DNA of 64,000 nt, taken from NCBI RefSeq assembly GCF_014647375.1, contig NZ_BMPB01000018.1:33904-97903 (forward strand), written 5' to 3'. The DNA comes from Parabacteroides faecis. GTDB taxonomy: Bacteria; Bacteroidota; Bacteroidia; Bacteroidales; Tannerellaceae. Under the pieces are notes generated by a model that did no database searches, was not told where the DNA came from, and saw nothing but the letters and a program-made list of their open reading frames with translations. The translations under genes and the position numbers were made by a program. Shown here piece after piece: positions 35,386 to 44,505 of this stretch; within the stretch, counting starts at the first letter, position 1; each line of letters starts with the position of its first letter.

Positions 35386-38300
35386 ATGAAATTATCTCCA
35401 AACCAAGGGCAGACTGTGCCTATTAGTCTGCTAAAAAAAGTATTTAATATCATGAAAGTAACCGTAGTACTATGTTTGTTGACCACTTTCTGCACATTTG
35501 CATCGGTTAGTTATTCCCAGACAGCGGAAATATCGCTTAATCTGCAAGGTGTCACTTTGCAGGAGGCTCTGGATGCAGTGAAGAAACAATCTGATTTTTC
35601 ATTTTGGTATCGGAATGAAGAGATTGATCTTTTCAAGAAAGTTTCAGTGAAGATCGATCACAAGAATATCCGGGAAGTAATGACTCAATTGTTGTACGGA
35701 CAGGATTTGGCTTATACCATTGATGAAAAACACATTATTATTTATAAAAAGGATAAGTCGGCGGAACCACAAAGGCAGGTACAGAAACAAAAGCGTATTA
35801 CCGGAATTGTGACAGATCCGAACGGAGACCCTATTATCGGTGCCAATGTTGTGGAGAAGGGGACGACTAATGGGACGATCACAGATCTGGATGGAAAATT
35901 TTCTTTGACCGTGGATGACCGGTCTTCGCTTCTGGTTTCTTATATCGGTTTTTTGTCGCAGGAATTGCAGATAAAAGGTGAATCGTATATAAAAATATCA
36001 TTGGAGGAAAGTAACAAGCAGTTGGATGAAGTGGTTGTTATCGGTTACGGAACTGTGAAGAAGTCGGACCTGACAGGCTCTGTCGCTTCTGTGAAAAGTA
36101 GTGCGATCATGGATCTTCCTACAAATAATATATCGCAGGCTTTGCAAGGTAGGATACCAGGAGTACAGATACAACAAAACTCCGGTGCTCCCGGAGCCAA
36201 TATGCAGATACGAATCAGAGGAGCCAATTCTATTTCCGGCAATAACGAACCGTTATGGATCATAAATGGCTTTCCCGGTGATCAGAGTATGATAAACTCT
36301 TCGGATATAGAAAGTGTCGAAGTCTTAAAAGATGCGTCGGCAACCGCTATTTACGGTTCCCGTGGAGCGAATGGTGTCATCATCGTGACAACTAAGCAGG
36401 CAAAAGAGGGGAGAGTCAGTGTCGACTATGAAGGTAGTTACAGCATACAGACCGTTAGAAAGAGACTGGAGCTGATGGATGCCACCGAATATGCTAATTA
36501 CTATAATCTCTTTTGGGAAAATACTAAAGGTGAAAAGTATTTCTCCCAAAACGATATCGCAGGTTTTGGGAAGGGAACGGACTGGCAGGATTTAATTTTC
36601 CGTTCTGCTCCCGTGCAAGATCATTCATTGACGGTGAACGGAGGAAATGAAAAGACTCAGTTTGCTGTAGGAGCCAGTTTCTATAATCAAGAGGGAGTTA
36701 TCAAAAATAATGATTACCAAAGGATCGTCTTAAGAGCGAACATTAATCACGAAATAAATAAAAAATTCTCAATATCATATAATTCAATATTAAGTAGAAC
36801 CGCACAATCGCTGACGGATGAGGAAAATATACTATTGTCGGCTCTTTCTGCAACCCCTACAGTCGGTCCTTATATGGAGGACGGGCAATACCGTTTGCTA
36901 AATGGAATTTATCCCTTTAGCCCGGATAATCTGATTAATCCGATCGCTTATTTCAATGAGGTCTCCAAAAAGCAGATCGATAATAAAGTAATGGCGAATA
37001 TCGCACTGACGTATAAACCGATCGAAGGTCTGTCGATAAAAATATCCGGAAACGTGTCGAATACCGATACCCGTCTGGATAATTACACAGGAGTGGAATA
37101 TCCTAATTCGTCTGGATCAGCGGGGATTTCGACCAGTAACGGTCTGACTATAAATAGCGATAACATCGTGACTTATAACAAAACGATCGATAAAGATCAT
37201 TCGATTACAGCAACAGGGGCTTTTACTTATGAAAAATATACCGGTAAGTCGTTGAGTGCATCCGGATCCGGTTTTTTGAGTGATGCGGCAGGTTCATATG
37301 ATCTGGGGTCTGCAACTACGATAAATACTCCGTCTTCTTCTTATACGGACTGGACTTTATTGTCCTGGCTGGGACGTTTCAATTATTCTTATAAAGGGAA
37401 ATATTTGGCAACGGTAAGTTTTAGGGCGGATGGCTCTTCCCGCTACAGCAAAGGAAATAAATGGGGATATTTTCCTTCCGGGGCATTGGCCTGGCGTTTC
37501 TCGGAGGAAGGTTTTATGAAAGATCTCCCTTTTATCTCTAACGGAAAGTTAAGGATCGGATACGGACAAACGGGTAGTACTGCCATTAATCCGTATTATA
37601 CACTGGATATGTTGTCTTCCGGAAAGGTGAGTTTTGATGATGCTTTATATACTTATTATGCCCCGGGAACCCGTTTGCCGAGTGATTTGAAATGGGAAAC
37701 AACCTCTCAGACGGATATTGGGTTAGATCTTGGTTTTTTCAATAACCGCTTGCGTTTGACCGCCGATTATTATCTGAAGAATACACGTGATTTGCTGAAT
37801 ACCGTTCAGTTACCGGCTTCTTTGGGATATACGACGACGGTTAAAAATATAGGGAAAATCAGGAATAAAGGTTTTGAATTTCAGGTAGATGCTGATATCC
37901 TGGACAATGACTTTAAGTGGAATGTGTCGGCAAATATATCCTTTAACCGTAATAAGGTTGTCAAACTGTATGAAGGGCAGGATGTGCAGGGTACGACATA
38001 TAACTTAATAGTAGCGAATGATTATGTGAATCTGCTTCGTGAAGGTTTGCCTATGAGTATTTTCTATGGGTATCAGACAGATGGTTTCGATGAGAAAGGG
38101 CATTTTGTGTATAAGGATAATAACAAGGATGGCAGTATCTCGGAAGATGATAAGACAATTATCGGTGATCCGAATCCTGATTTTATTTATGGGTTGACAT
38201 CTAACATGTCCTGGAAAAATTTTGAGTTGAGTTTCTTTATTCAGGGATCACAGGGAAATGATATTTATGGTTTTAGCATGATTACCCAGAATTATAAGAC

Positions 38301-38676
38301 TTATCTGGGATATAATGCATTGGAAGAAGTCTTTTATAATCACTGGACTCCTGATCATACGAATGCCAAATATCCGGCTGTAGATAATGTGATATCAACT
38401 AAAATGGCGGATAATTTCGTCTATAACGGTTCGTATCTCCGTTTGAAGAATATAAAATTAGCCTATAATATACCGGTCAATAAATTAGGTATAAACTGGT
38501 TGAAACGGGGACAGGTCTATATAAGCGGTCAGAATTTGTTAACCATAACAAAATATCCGTGGTGGGATCCGGAAGTAAACTCGAAAGGAGGAGGGGCTTC
38601 TATGAACCAGGGGATAGATTATTATTCATATCCTACAACAAAAGGATTTACTGTTGGAGCTAAGTTATCATTTTAA
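35386..38676 (+). CDS. SusC/RagA TonB-dependent receptor with STN domain
   Basis: The 1096-residue protein has a signal sequence (VTVVLCLLTTFCTFASVSYSQ) and an STN secretin/TonB N-terminal domain (ISLNLQGVTLQEALDAVKKQSDFSFWYRNEEI, residues about 50-115) that contacts the FecR protein. A CarboxypepD-reg-like domain (ITGIVTDPNGDPIIGANVVEKGT), the plug with a TonB box-like segment (DEVVVIGYGTVKK), and a barrel ending in FTVGAKLSF follow. It imports an oligosaccharide or other nutrient with SusD. Its N-terminal region lacks the 21-bp block shared by the other two susC genes here. Confidence 0.93.
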   Translation: MKLSPNQGQTVPISLLKKVFNIMKVTVVLCLLTTFCTFASVSYSQTAEISLNLQGVTLQEALDAVKKQSDFSFWYRNEEIDLFKKVSVKIDHKNIREVMTQLLYGQDLAYTIDEKHIIIYKKDKSAEPQRQVQKQKRITGIVTDPNGDPIIGANVVEKGTTNGTITDLDGKFSLTVDDRSSLLVSYIGFLSQELQIKGESYIKISLEESNKQLDEVVVIGYGTVKKSDLTGSVASVKSSAIMDLPTNNISQALQGRIPGVQIQQNSGAPGANMQIRIRGANSISGNNEPLWIINGFPGDQSMINSSDIESVEVLKDASATAIYGSRGANGVIIVTTKQAKEGRVSVDYEGSYSIQTVRKRLELMDATEYANYYNLFWENTKGEKYFSQNDIAGFGKGTDWQDLIFRSAPVQDHSLTVNGGNEKTQFAVGASFYNQEGVIKNNDYQRIVLRANINHEINKKFSISYNSILSRTAQSLTDEENILLSALSATPTVGPYMEDGQYRLLNGIYPFSPDNLINPIAYFNEVSKKQIDNKVMANIALTYKPIEGLSIKISGNVSNTDTRLDNYTGVEYPNSSGSAGISTSNGLTINSDNIVTYNKTIDKDHSITATGAFTYEKYTGKSLSASGSGFLSDAAGSYDLGSATTINTPSSSYTDWTLLSWLGRFNYSYKGKYLATVSFRADGSSRYSKGNKWGYFPSGALAWRFSEEGFMKDLPFISNGKLRIGYGQTGSTAINPYYTLDMLSSGKVSFDDALYTYYAPGTRLPSDLKWETTSQTDIGLDLGFFNNRLRLTADYYLKNTRDLLNTVQLPASLGYTTTVKNIGKIRNKGFEFQVDADILDNDFKWNVSANISFNRNKVVKLYEGQDVQGTTYNLIVANDYVNLLREGLPMSIFYGYQTDGFDEKGHFVYKDNNKDGSISEDDKTIIGDPNPDFIYGLTSNMSWKNFELSFFIQGSQGNDIYGFSMITQNYKTYLGYNALEEVFYNHWTPDHTNAKYPAVDNVISTKMADNFVYNGSYLRLKNIKLAYNIPVNKLGINWLKRGQVYISGQNLLTITKYPWWDPEVNSKGGGASMNQGIDYYSYPTTKGFTVGAKLSF

Positions 38677-38688
38677 ATATTTAATACG

Positions 38689-40116
38689 ATGAGAAATTTT
38701 ATATATACAATAATCGTTTTGATGTTTTTCTCCGGGTGCGATGATATGCTGGAGGAAAATCCCAAGGCAATCGCCAGTGAAACGTTTTATAATACGGCTG
38801 AAGAAATAGCTGCTGCCTTAAATGGAGTATATGAGCCGATACACGGTAGTAAATTTACATCTTATTTTACATTGCTGGAAGCGTGTCCGGATAATGTTTA
38901 CGGAAAAGGCAGTTTGGCAACTATCAGCGAGTACAAGGGTTTCAGTACTGCTAATATTACTAATATGGGGCATGTGTGGACTGCACTTTATTTATCGATC
39001 CGAAATGCAAATGTGGTTATCAAAAATACACCTGGCGGAACTAAAATATCGGAAGAAAAGAAAGCGCAGTTTATGGCTGAGGCAAAATTCCTGAGAGCTT
39101 TCGATTATTTTGCATTGGTACGTTTATGGGCTGGAGTACCTCTTCGTACAGAGGAAACGATGGATGTTATCGAGCTTCCCAGAGCATCGGTTGAAGATAT
39201 CTATGAGCTGATCCTTAGTGATCTGGAATATGCGGAAGAGCATTTACCGGATAATCCTCGCTTATTGGGGACTCCCTCCAAATGGACGGCAAAAACCTTG
39301 CTGGCTGATGTGTATCTGACATTAAAAAAATGGGAGAATGCCCGTGATAAGGCAAAAGAGGTTATTGATTCAGGTAAATATTCTTTGGTACAGGTTTCAG
39401 AACCGGATGATTTTGAAAAGATATATGGCGCCGATATCCTGACTACCTCAGAAGAAATTTTCTATTTTAAATATACGGATCAGAAGGGATGGGAACTGAT
39501 GAACTTTTTCCATATAAACGGAGATGGTTATAAGCCTTATGGTAATAACTGGTATTCTTTTTATTCGACAACCAATAATTATTTTTATAAAAATTGGGAT
39601 GATAGAGATTTGAGAAAACAGCATAATTTTTATCTCTGGGATATCGGTTTAGGAGATAATACGATGCTTTTCAAGAAATATATCGATCCGAACGGTACGA
39701 CCGGTTCCTCAAATGACTGGCCGATCTATCGTTATCCCGAAGTGTTGTTGATTTATGCGGAAGCTGCCAATTGGGCAAATGGCGGACCTACGGCAGAAGT
39801 AATGGAATGTGTGAATAAGGTACATCGCCGTGGATATGGTTATAACTCGGAAATAGAATCTCCGGTGGATTTCAAATTATCAGATTACAATGTTAACTCA
39901 TTTTCTGAACTGGTACTTCAGGAGAGAGGATATGAAATGATTCTGGAATGTAAAAGGTGGCTGGATCTGTTGCGGACAGAAAAAGCTGTTGAAACCATAA
40001 AGATGTCAGAAGGGATAGATTTGGATACCTCTATGCTTCTTTGGGCTATTCCGGTTATAGAGACTAACTATAATAAGGCTATTGATCCGGTGAAGGATCA
40101 GAATCCGGGTTATTAA
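38689..40116 (+). CDS. SusD/RagB-family nutrient-binding lipoprotein
   Basis: The 475-residue lipoprotein has the lipobox FFSGC near residue 16. It has typical SusD features: AAALNGVYEPIHGSKFTSYF near the N-terminus, the FLRAFDYFALVRLWAGVPLRTEE segment, TPSKWTAKTLLADVYLTLKKWENARDKAKEVIDSGKY tetratricopeptide-like helices, and QERGYEMILECKRWLDLLRT. It caps the SusC barrel at the cell surface and binds substrate. It is 12 bp after susC. Confidence 0.92.
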   Translation: MRNFIYTIIVLMFFSGCDDMLEENPKAIASETFYNTAEEIAAALNGVYEPIHGSKFTSYFTLLEACPDNVYGKGSLATISEYKGFSTANITNMGHVWTALYLSIRNANVVIKNTPGGTKISEEKKAQFMAEAKFLRAFDYFALVRLWAGVPLRTEETMDVIELPRASVEDIYELILSDLEYAEEHLPDNPRLLGTPSKWTAKTLLADVYLTLKKWENARDKAKEVIDSGKYSLVQVSEPDDFEKIYGADILTTSEEIFYFKYTDQKGWELMNFFHINGDGYKPYGNNWYSFYSTTNNYFYKNWDDRDLRKQHNFYLWDIGLGDNTMLFKKYIDPNGTTGSSNDWPIYRYPEVLLIYAEAANWANGGPTAEVMECVNKVHRRGYGYNSEIESPVDFKLSDYNVNSFSELVLQERGYEMILECKRWLDLLRTEKAVETIKMSEGIDLDTSMLLWAIPVIETNYNKAIDPVKDQNPGY

Positions 40117-40193
40117 CCTTGTTAAGGTATGCTGAATATCTTCTTTATCGTTTAGGTTAGAGTTTGGTATACCTTGATTATAAAAGAAATAGA

Positions 40194-41432
40194 ATGAGAA
40201 GCTTATTTTTAGTTGTTTTTTTCTTTTTACCACTGACAGTAAAAGGAGAAAAGGTACTTGATTATTCAGTTATTGAAGAGGCATGGGCGGCATCATGGAA
40301 ACGGTTTTATGATACCGGTACACATCTTTTTTATGACTATATAAGTAGTTATGAAAAAGGAAAGGAACTGTCTCATTTGCCGACCCGGGAGGAGGTTAAC
40401 CGGCAATATCCGAATCCGTGTGGATATGGAACGGGTATGGAAGATTGTGTGATTCTGACGGGAACTATGTTGGGGACACTGGCCGATATATACGGACAAA
40501 CAAAGGAAGAGGACCTGAAAGAACGTGCATCCCAATTATTGGATGGTCTGAAACGTTGTTCTTTAATACCGGGTTTTACAGGTTTTGTTGCTCGTGGTGT
40601 TTGTACGGAAGATGGTAAAAGTTTTTATTATAACTCTTCCAGAGATCAATATACCCATTGTGTACATGGATTATGGAAATATTATGACAGTCCGTTGGCC
40701 GATGAGGACGGGAAACAACTTGTCTGTTCTATTCTGGCAGATATTGCCGAAAGAATGCATAAGAATGTCGTATCGGATAATAATTATGACTTTTTGCGGG
40801 CCGATGGGAAACAATGTCCTTTAGGTATTTGTCGGATGTGGAATGTTGCCCCTCATGAAGCTGCGCGTTTACCGATGTTTTATGCTGCGGCATGGCATGT
40901 CACTCAAAACAGGAAATATTATGATCTGTATAGGAGTTATATACATGAGGCTATTGAACAATCGGAAAGGATAGGGAACAATTATTCTGCTTATGTATAT
41001 CTTCAAATGATGTATTCATTTGATTTGTTGTCAGATTTGGAAACAGAACCTTCGTTACAGCAACGATTGCATAAGCTTATTGAAAGAGTTGGTAAATTAG
41101 CTTTTGAGCGTTCTGTTTATTGCCTGAAAGAAATAAATAAAATTGATAAAACCGAATTGTCTATGCTGGGACCCGACTGGAGATTTGTAAAAGAATGGCA
41201 TACGCAAAATGGATACAGGATTCCTCGCTGGGGTGAATATCGGAATATCTGGCATATTGTGAGAGAAGCGGGAGAGTCTGCATTGGTTGTTTTTATGGCA
41301 AACGATCCTGTATTGGCAAATGATGAAAAAAGCATTTTACATGATGTCATGTCTGCTATGGATTATTCCCATTTATCTGGTTGTGGAATTATCTTTCATG
41401 TTGCTGCTTATTGGAAAGCCAGTGAACGTTGA
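40194..41432 (+). CDS. Exported protein of unknown function in the SusC/D locus
   Basis: I do not recognise this family. The 412-residue protein begins with a signal peptide (MRSLFLVVFFFLPLTVKG). The remainder is helix-rich with many aromatic and acidic residues (WAASWKRFYDTGTHLFYDYIS, NPCGYGTGMEDCVILTG, THCVHGLWKYYDSPL, WNVAPHEAARLPMFYAAAWH). The spacing of His, Trp and Tyr in helical repeats resembles alpha/alpha-barrel glycosidases or lyases. Given its position 77 bp after susD, a carbohydrate-active enzyme is the best guess, with no catalytic residues assigned. An ATG 10 codons upstream lies inside an untypical stretch, so I use 40194. Confidence 0.7.
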   Translation: MRSLFLVVFFFLPLTVKGEKVLDYSVIEEAWAASWKRFYDTGTHLFYDYISSYEKGKELSHLPTREEVNRQYPNPCGYGTGMEDCVILTGTMLGTLADIYGQTKEEDLKERASQLLDGLKRCSLIPGFTGFVARGVCTEDGKSFYYNSSRDQYTHCVHGLWKYYDSPLADEDGKQLVCSILADIAERMHKNVVSDNNYDFLRADGKQCPLGICRMWNVAPHEAARLPMFYAAAWHVTQNRKYYDLYRSYIHEAIEQSERIGNNYSAYVYLQMMYSFDLLSDLETEPSLQQRLHKLIERVGKLAFERSVYCLKEINKIDKTELSMLGPDWRFVKEWHTQNGYRIPRWGEYRNIWHIVREAGESALVVFMANDPVLANDEKSILHDVMSAMDYSHLSGCGIIFHVAAYWKASER

Positions 41433-41437
41433 AATCG

Positions 41438-41467
41438 ATGATCGTATCTCGCAAAAGATACGATCAT
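41438..41467. terminator. Hairpin between convergent genes
   Basis: ATGATCGTATCT / AGATACGATCAT, a perfect 12-bp stem with a 6-nt loop, lies between the SusC/D locus and the DNA glycosylase-like gene. The T tract is weak on either side. Confidence 0.6.
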
Positions 41468-41473
41468 TGTATT

Positions 41474-42049
41474 TTAAAGCATTTCAAGTTCCTCAAACAT
41501 ACCCCTGTAAACCGCCGCTTTCTCTTCCAGCGGTTTGGGATAAGCGCGTGAGGATGATGGCATCCGGTACAATCTGAATGTCCGGTCCAGTAAGGTGAAA
41601 GTCGAGTAGCTGCCGACTTTTGGCTCTTCTGTCGGAGGTAGAACCGACAGGAGTGTATCCATCGCTTTCTGTCCTGTAACGACAATCGCTTTGCATGCCG
41701 GTATTTGCGATAAGACTTCTTCCGGGTTAATCGGTTTGATGACTTGCAGGAAGTTGTCGGAAGCATTGTTCTTTAACCGGATGATCTCCATAGCCGTATC
41801 ACCGATACCGATCCCTTTTTCCAGACAGAACTGCTTGGCCTTTTCTTCGCTGAACGCTTTTCTGCTTTCCAGGAAGTATTCCTTGTCATTATAGAATAGC
41901 AATCCGAGAATACGCCACATGTCATTCTGGATATTCGGGTAGTAGAAATTCATGGACCAACGTGGCATGGGAGGTGGAAAACTACCCAGCATCAGCAGTT
42001 TGGTCTGCTCGGGAAGGAAGAAGCCTAACGGGTGTAATTCAGAAACCAT
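41474..42049 (-). CDS. Uracil-DNA glycosylase superfamily protein
   Basis: The 191-residue protein shows the UDG-fold motif LMLGSFPPPMPRW near residue 20 and a motif-2-like MPSSSRAYPKPLEEK near residue 165 where the catalytic His-containing loop sits in classical enzymes, plus CKAIVVTGQKAMDTL. It may remove a damaged base, but the motif-2 position has no His, so activity is uncertain. It is last in the minus-strand gene cluster starting at 43760. Confidence 0.75.
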   Translation of the reverse strand: MVSELHPLGFFLPEQTKLLMLGSFPPPMPRWSMNFYYPNIQNDMWRILGLLFYNDKEYFLESRKAFSEEKAKQFCLEKGIGIGDTAMEIIRLKNNASDNFLQVIKPINPEEVLSQIPACKAIVVTGQKAMDTLLSVLPPTEEPKVGSYSTFTLLDRTFRLYRMPSSSRAYPKPLEEKAAVYRGMFEELEML

Positions 42050-42061
42050 CGGGGTATAAAA

Positions 42062-42412
42062 TTATCGTTTTATAGTTTGTTGTTTTTTTGTATGCATCTC
42101 TTCTGCAAAGGCATCATAGCCTATTGCCTGTATTCTTCTGATGCAGGCCGAACGGTCGGAGCGGAAGAGGATAGAAAATATTTTTCCAATGAAGTTGTTG
42201 AACTTCTTGCATTCGTCGATCGAACTGATTGTGCAATCGGCACAACTCTTACAATTGTGTTCAATGTTGCAAGCCCGTATTTTGCACCATTCCGCTTTAT
42301 TATTCGCTTTGCATCCGGGACATTCTCCTTTTACAAATTTACGGCAGGCACCGCAATATAGTCCGCAAGCAGCAACATATTCCGCACTTGGTTGATACGT
42401 AAGGTTTTCCAT
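42062..42412 (-). CDS. DUF3795-type cysteine-rich protein
   Basis: The 116-residue protein has many Cys residues in pairs (CGLYCGACRKFVKGECPGC, WCKIRACNIEHNCKSCADC), the pattern of DUF3795 proteins that probably bind zinc. A C-terminal helix follows (FRSDRSACIRRIQAIGYDAFAEEMH). The function is unknown. It lies 21 bp after the cupin gene in the same direction. Confidence 0.8.
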   Translation of the reverse strand: MENLTYQPSAEYVAACGLYCGACRKFVKGECPGCKANNKAEWCKIRACNIEHNCKSCADCTISSIDECKKFNNFIGKIFSILFRSDRSACIRRIQAIGYDAFAEEMHTKKQQTIKR

Positions 42413-42433
42413 ATACTATGACAGATAAGATGA

Positions 42434-42748
42434 TTATTTAGCTTTTACAGAAATACCGATCATGACCGTCGTACCGTCGATATTATTCCATACCGAATGG
42501 GGAATATGGCCATTTACGAGAAACGATTCGTTTGCATCTACAATCCTGACCTCGCCATCGAGTTCAACTCTGGCTTGCCCGCTGACCACAATGAACAGAT
42601 GATTATGCTCGTGAGTATGTAAAGAAGCAGGTCCACCACCGCCTTTTTCCAGATAGGCAATAGAACCGTCGATAATTTCCCCGCAGTCTGCAAATAGCTT
42701 TTTTGCCAGGAAATGAATATGATCCGGAGGGGTGATGAACTCTTTCAT
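42434..42748 (-). CDS. Cupin-domain protein
   Basis: The 104-residue single-domain cupin has the metal-binding motif 1 SLHTHEHNHLFIVVSGQARVELDGE and motif 2 NESFLVNGHIPHSVWNN. The substrate is unknown. It is 8 bp after the ArsC-like gene and co-transcribed. Confidence 0.85.
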   Translation of the reverse strand: MKEFITPPDHIHFLAKKLFADCGEIIDGSIAYLEKGGGGPASLHTHEHNHLFIVVSGQARVELDGEVRIVDANESFLVNGHIPHSVWNNIDGTTVMIGISVKAK

Positions 42749-42756
42749 ATACTTTG

Positions 42757-43113
42757 CTATTTAACGGATTCTTCCCATTCCGCAACTTTAAAACCGACCA
42801 GAACCTGGTTTTCGCTCACCAGCAAAGGGCGTTTGATCAGTTTTCCATCGGAAGCCAGCAATTCGATCTGCTCTTTTTCGCTCATGGACGGCAATTTGTC
42901 TTTCAACTGCATTGCTTTATAGACCAATCCACTCGTATTAAAGAAATTCTTCAATGGTAATTGGCTGCGTTCTATCCATTCGGTCAATTCTTCGACAGAT
43001 GGATTCTGATCGATGATATGCCGGTCTTCGTAAGAAACCTTGTGTTCATCCAGCCATTTCTTTGCATTCCGGCAGGTTCCGCATTTAGGATATTCTAAAA
43101 ATAGATATTTCAT
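42757..43113 (-). CDS. ArsC/Spx-family thioredoxin-fold protein
   Basis: The 118-residue protein has the N-terminal YPKCGTCRNAKKWL with a CxxC pair, and the C-terminal LIKRPLLV element that supplies the conserved Arg-Pro (cis-Pro) of ArsC/Spx/YffB proteins. It could be an arsenate reductase-like oxidoreductase or an Spx-type regulator. No ars genes are nearby, so the biological role is open. Confidence 0.85.
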   Translation of the reverse strand: MKYLFLEYPKCGTCRNAKKWLDEHKVSYEDRHIIDQNPSVEELTEWIERSQLPLKNFFNTSGLVYKAMQLKDKLPSMSEKEQIELLASDGKLIKRPLLVSENQVLVGFKVAEWEESVK

Positions 43114-43124
43114 ATTTCTTGAAT

Positions 43125-43760
43125 TTATTTGTCTTTCTTACGCTGGTTCTTAGCATCTTCTTTGGCTAACAGGACGACATTGTAAACAAAATCCGTCATC
43201 CATTCTTCCGAATAGCCTAATGTTTCTTTGTATTTACGGATGCTCCATGCCGTTTTCTGAACGCTGACCTCTTTCCATTCCGAACGGGTTACGATCTCAT
43301 GAATCGTTTTCGCCGTTTGGTTGTATAACAGCTTTTTTACCAACATGGAGAAACGGAATTTCCATTGCATCAGATTGTCCAGCAAAGAGAACAGATCGTT
43401 ACAGAATCCCTGGAAAAGGAAAAAGTACGATTTGATATCGTTCTGCGACTTGCAGTTCTTTTTTACCGACGCATCTATTTCTTTGAAGAAACTTTCTTTC
43501 ATACCGTAGTCTTGCATCAGTATCTTACGGACCCGTGACTTTTCAGCAATACCTGGTTTGTTATTTTGTGTCGGGATTTTCAGCATCCGTTTAAAAAGGG
43601 CCATATCCGATAGCATATTGATATTGGTAATACCCAGTTGAACGGCCATTACGGCTTGATAATAAACGCGGATAAGCGATACAAATTCTTCTACGCTACC
43701 TTTTGACGATGCTTCTGTTTCCTCTTTTTCTTTCTTGAAAAGTTTAGAAATTATGTTCAT
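43125..43760 (-). CDS. Conserved hypothetical protein
   Basis: The 211-residue protein is predicted to be helical and lysine-rich, without a signal peptide or membrane segment. A low-complexity charged N-terminus (LFKKEKEETEASSKGSVEE) precedes a helical region (FVSLIRVYYQAVMAVQLG). I recognise no family. It heads the cluster with the ArsC-like, cupin, DUF3795 and glycosylase genes, spaced 8-21 bp. A TATATTTG box lies inside the adjacent hairpin (43783-43814, minus strand). Confidence 0.7.
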   Translation of the reverse strand: MNIISKLFKKEKEETEASSKGSVEEFVSLIRVYYQAVMAVQLGITNINMLSDMALFKRMLKIPTQNNKPGIAEKSRVRKILMQDYGMKESFFKEIDASVKKNCKSQNDIKSYFFLFQGFCNDLFSLLDNLMQWKFRFSMLVKKLLYNQTAKTIHEIVTRSEWKEVSVQKTAWSIRKYKETLGYSEEWMTDFVYNVVLLAKEDAKNQRKKDK

Positions 43761-43782
43761 GTGTATTTGTTATATAATGATT

Positions 43783-43814
43783 ACGGGGACAAATATACTA
43801 AAACTTGTCCCCGT
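43783..43814 (-). terminator. Hairpin after mgtC, overlapping a promoter box
   Basis: Stem ACGGGGACAA / TTGTCCCCGT encloses a 12-nt loop. On the minus strand the loop region includes TATATTTG, matching the -7 box for the next gene at 43760. Termination of the nhaD-mgtC unit and initiation of the next unit thus share one short sequence. Confidence 0.65.
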
Positions 43815-43824
43815 TTCAGCCATT

Positions 43825-44487
43825 CTATTCAATTCTCTCGATAGTTACTTCCGGAATTTCTTCCATAAAGAGCAATAATTGGTTATCATCCGTACTTTTC
43901 TTGGCTTTAATGACCAGTGTGACAATGAAAGTATCCACATCTGAATGACTGACTTTTTCCATTTGATAGGAGATAAGTAAATAGCCTTTGTCGTTCAGCA
44001 CATGCGTTACTTTGCTTATGATCTCTTTCTCATTGGTGGAGAAAATGATCATCGAGCTTTTCATTCCCAGACTTTTAAAGATGTAACTTAACAATTCTAA
44101 TCCCATTAACGTCAGGATAGTCGCTGCAACACCGATGCCATACATTCCGGCACCTATCGCAAGCCCGATCCCGGCTGTAGCCCATATTCCGGCAGCAGTG
44201 GTCAGACCGCGTACAAACTGTTTTTGTATGATAATCGTTCCGGCCCCGATGAAACCGATACCGCTTACCACCTGTGCTGCTACACGGCTCGGGTCGAGTG
44301 ATACGCTACTTTCCTGTATAATTTGCTGGAAACCATATTGAGACACGATCATGATCAGGGCACTTCCCAGCGATACGAGGAAGTGTGTACGATAGCCGGC
44401 CTCTTTAGCCCTGTATTCCCGGTCGAGACCAACTACGGCTCCGAGAATACCTGCAATGAATAATCTCAGAATAAAATCCCATAACAT
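43825..44487 (-). CDS. MgtC/SapB-family membrane protein
   Basis: The 220-residue protein has hydrophobic segments in residues 1-150 with family motifs LFIAGILGAVVGLDREYRAKEAGYRTH, QVVSGIGFIGAGTIII and LTTAAGIWATAGIGLAIGAG. A cytoplasmic ACT-like C-terminal domain follows. MgtC-type proteins modulate ATP synthase or magnesium homeostasis in other bacteria. It lies 18 bp downstream of nhaD in an operon. Confidence 0.88.
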   Translation of the reverse strand: MLWDFILRLFIAGILGAVVGLDREYRAKEAGYRTHFLVSLGSALIMIVSQYGFQQIIQESSVSLDPSRVAAQVVSGIGFIGAGTIIIQKQFVRGLTTAAGIWATAGIGLAIGAGMYGIGVAATILTLMGLELLSYIFKSLGMKSSMIIFSTNEKEIISKVTHVLNDKGYLLISYQMEKVSHSDVDTFIVTLVIKAKKSTDDNQLLLFMEEIPEVTIERIE

Positions 44488-44505
44488 ACTAGTGTCCTCC
44501 TTTTA

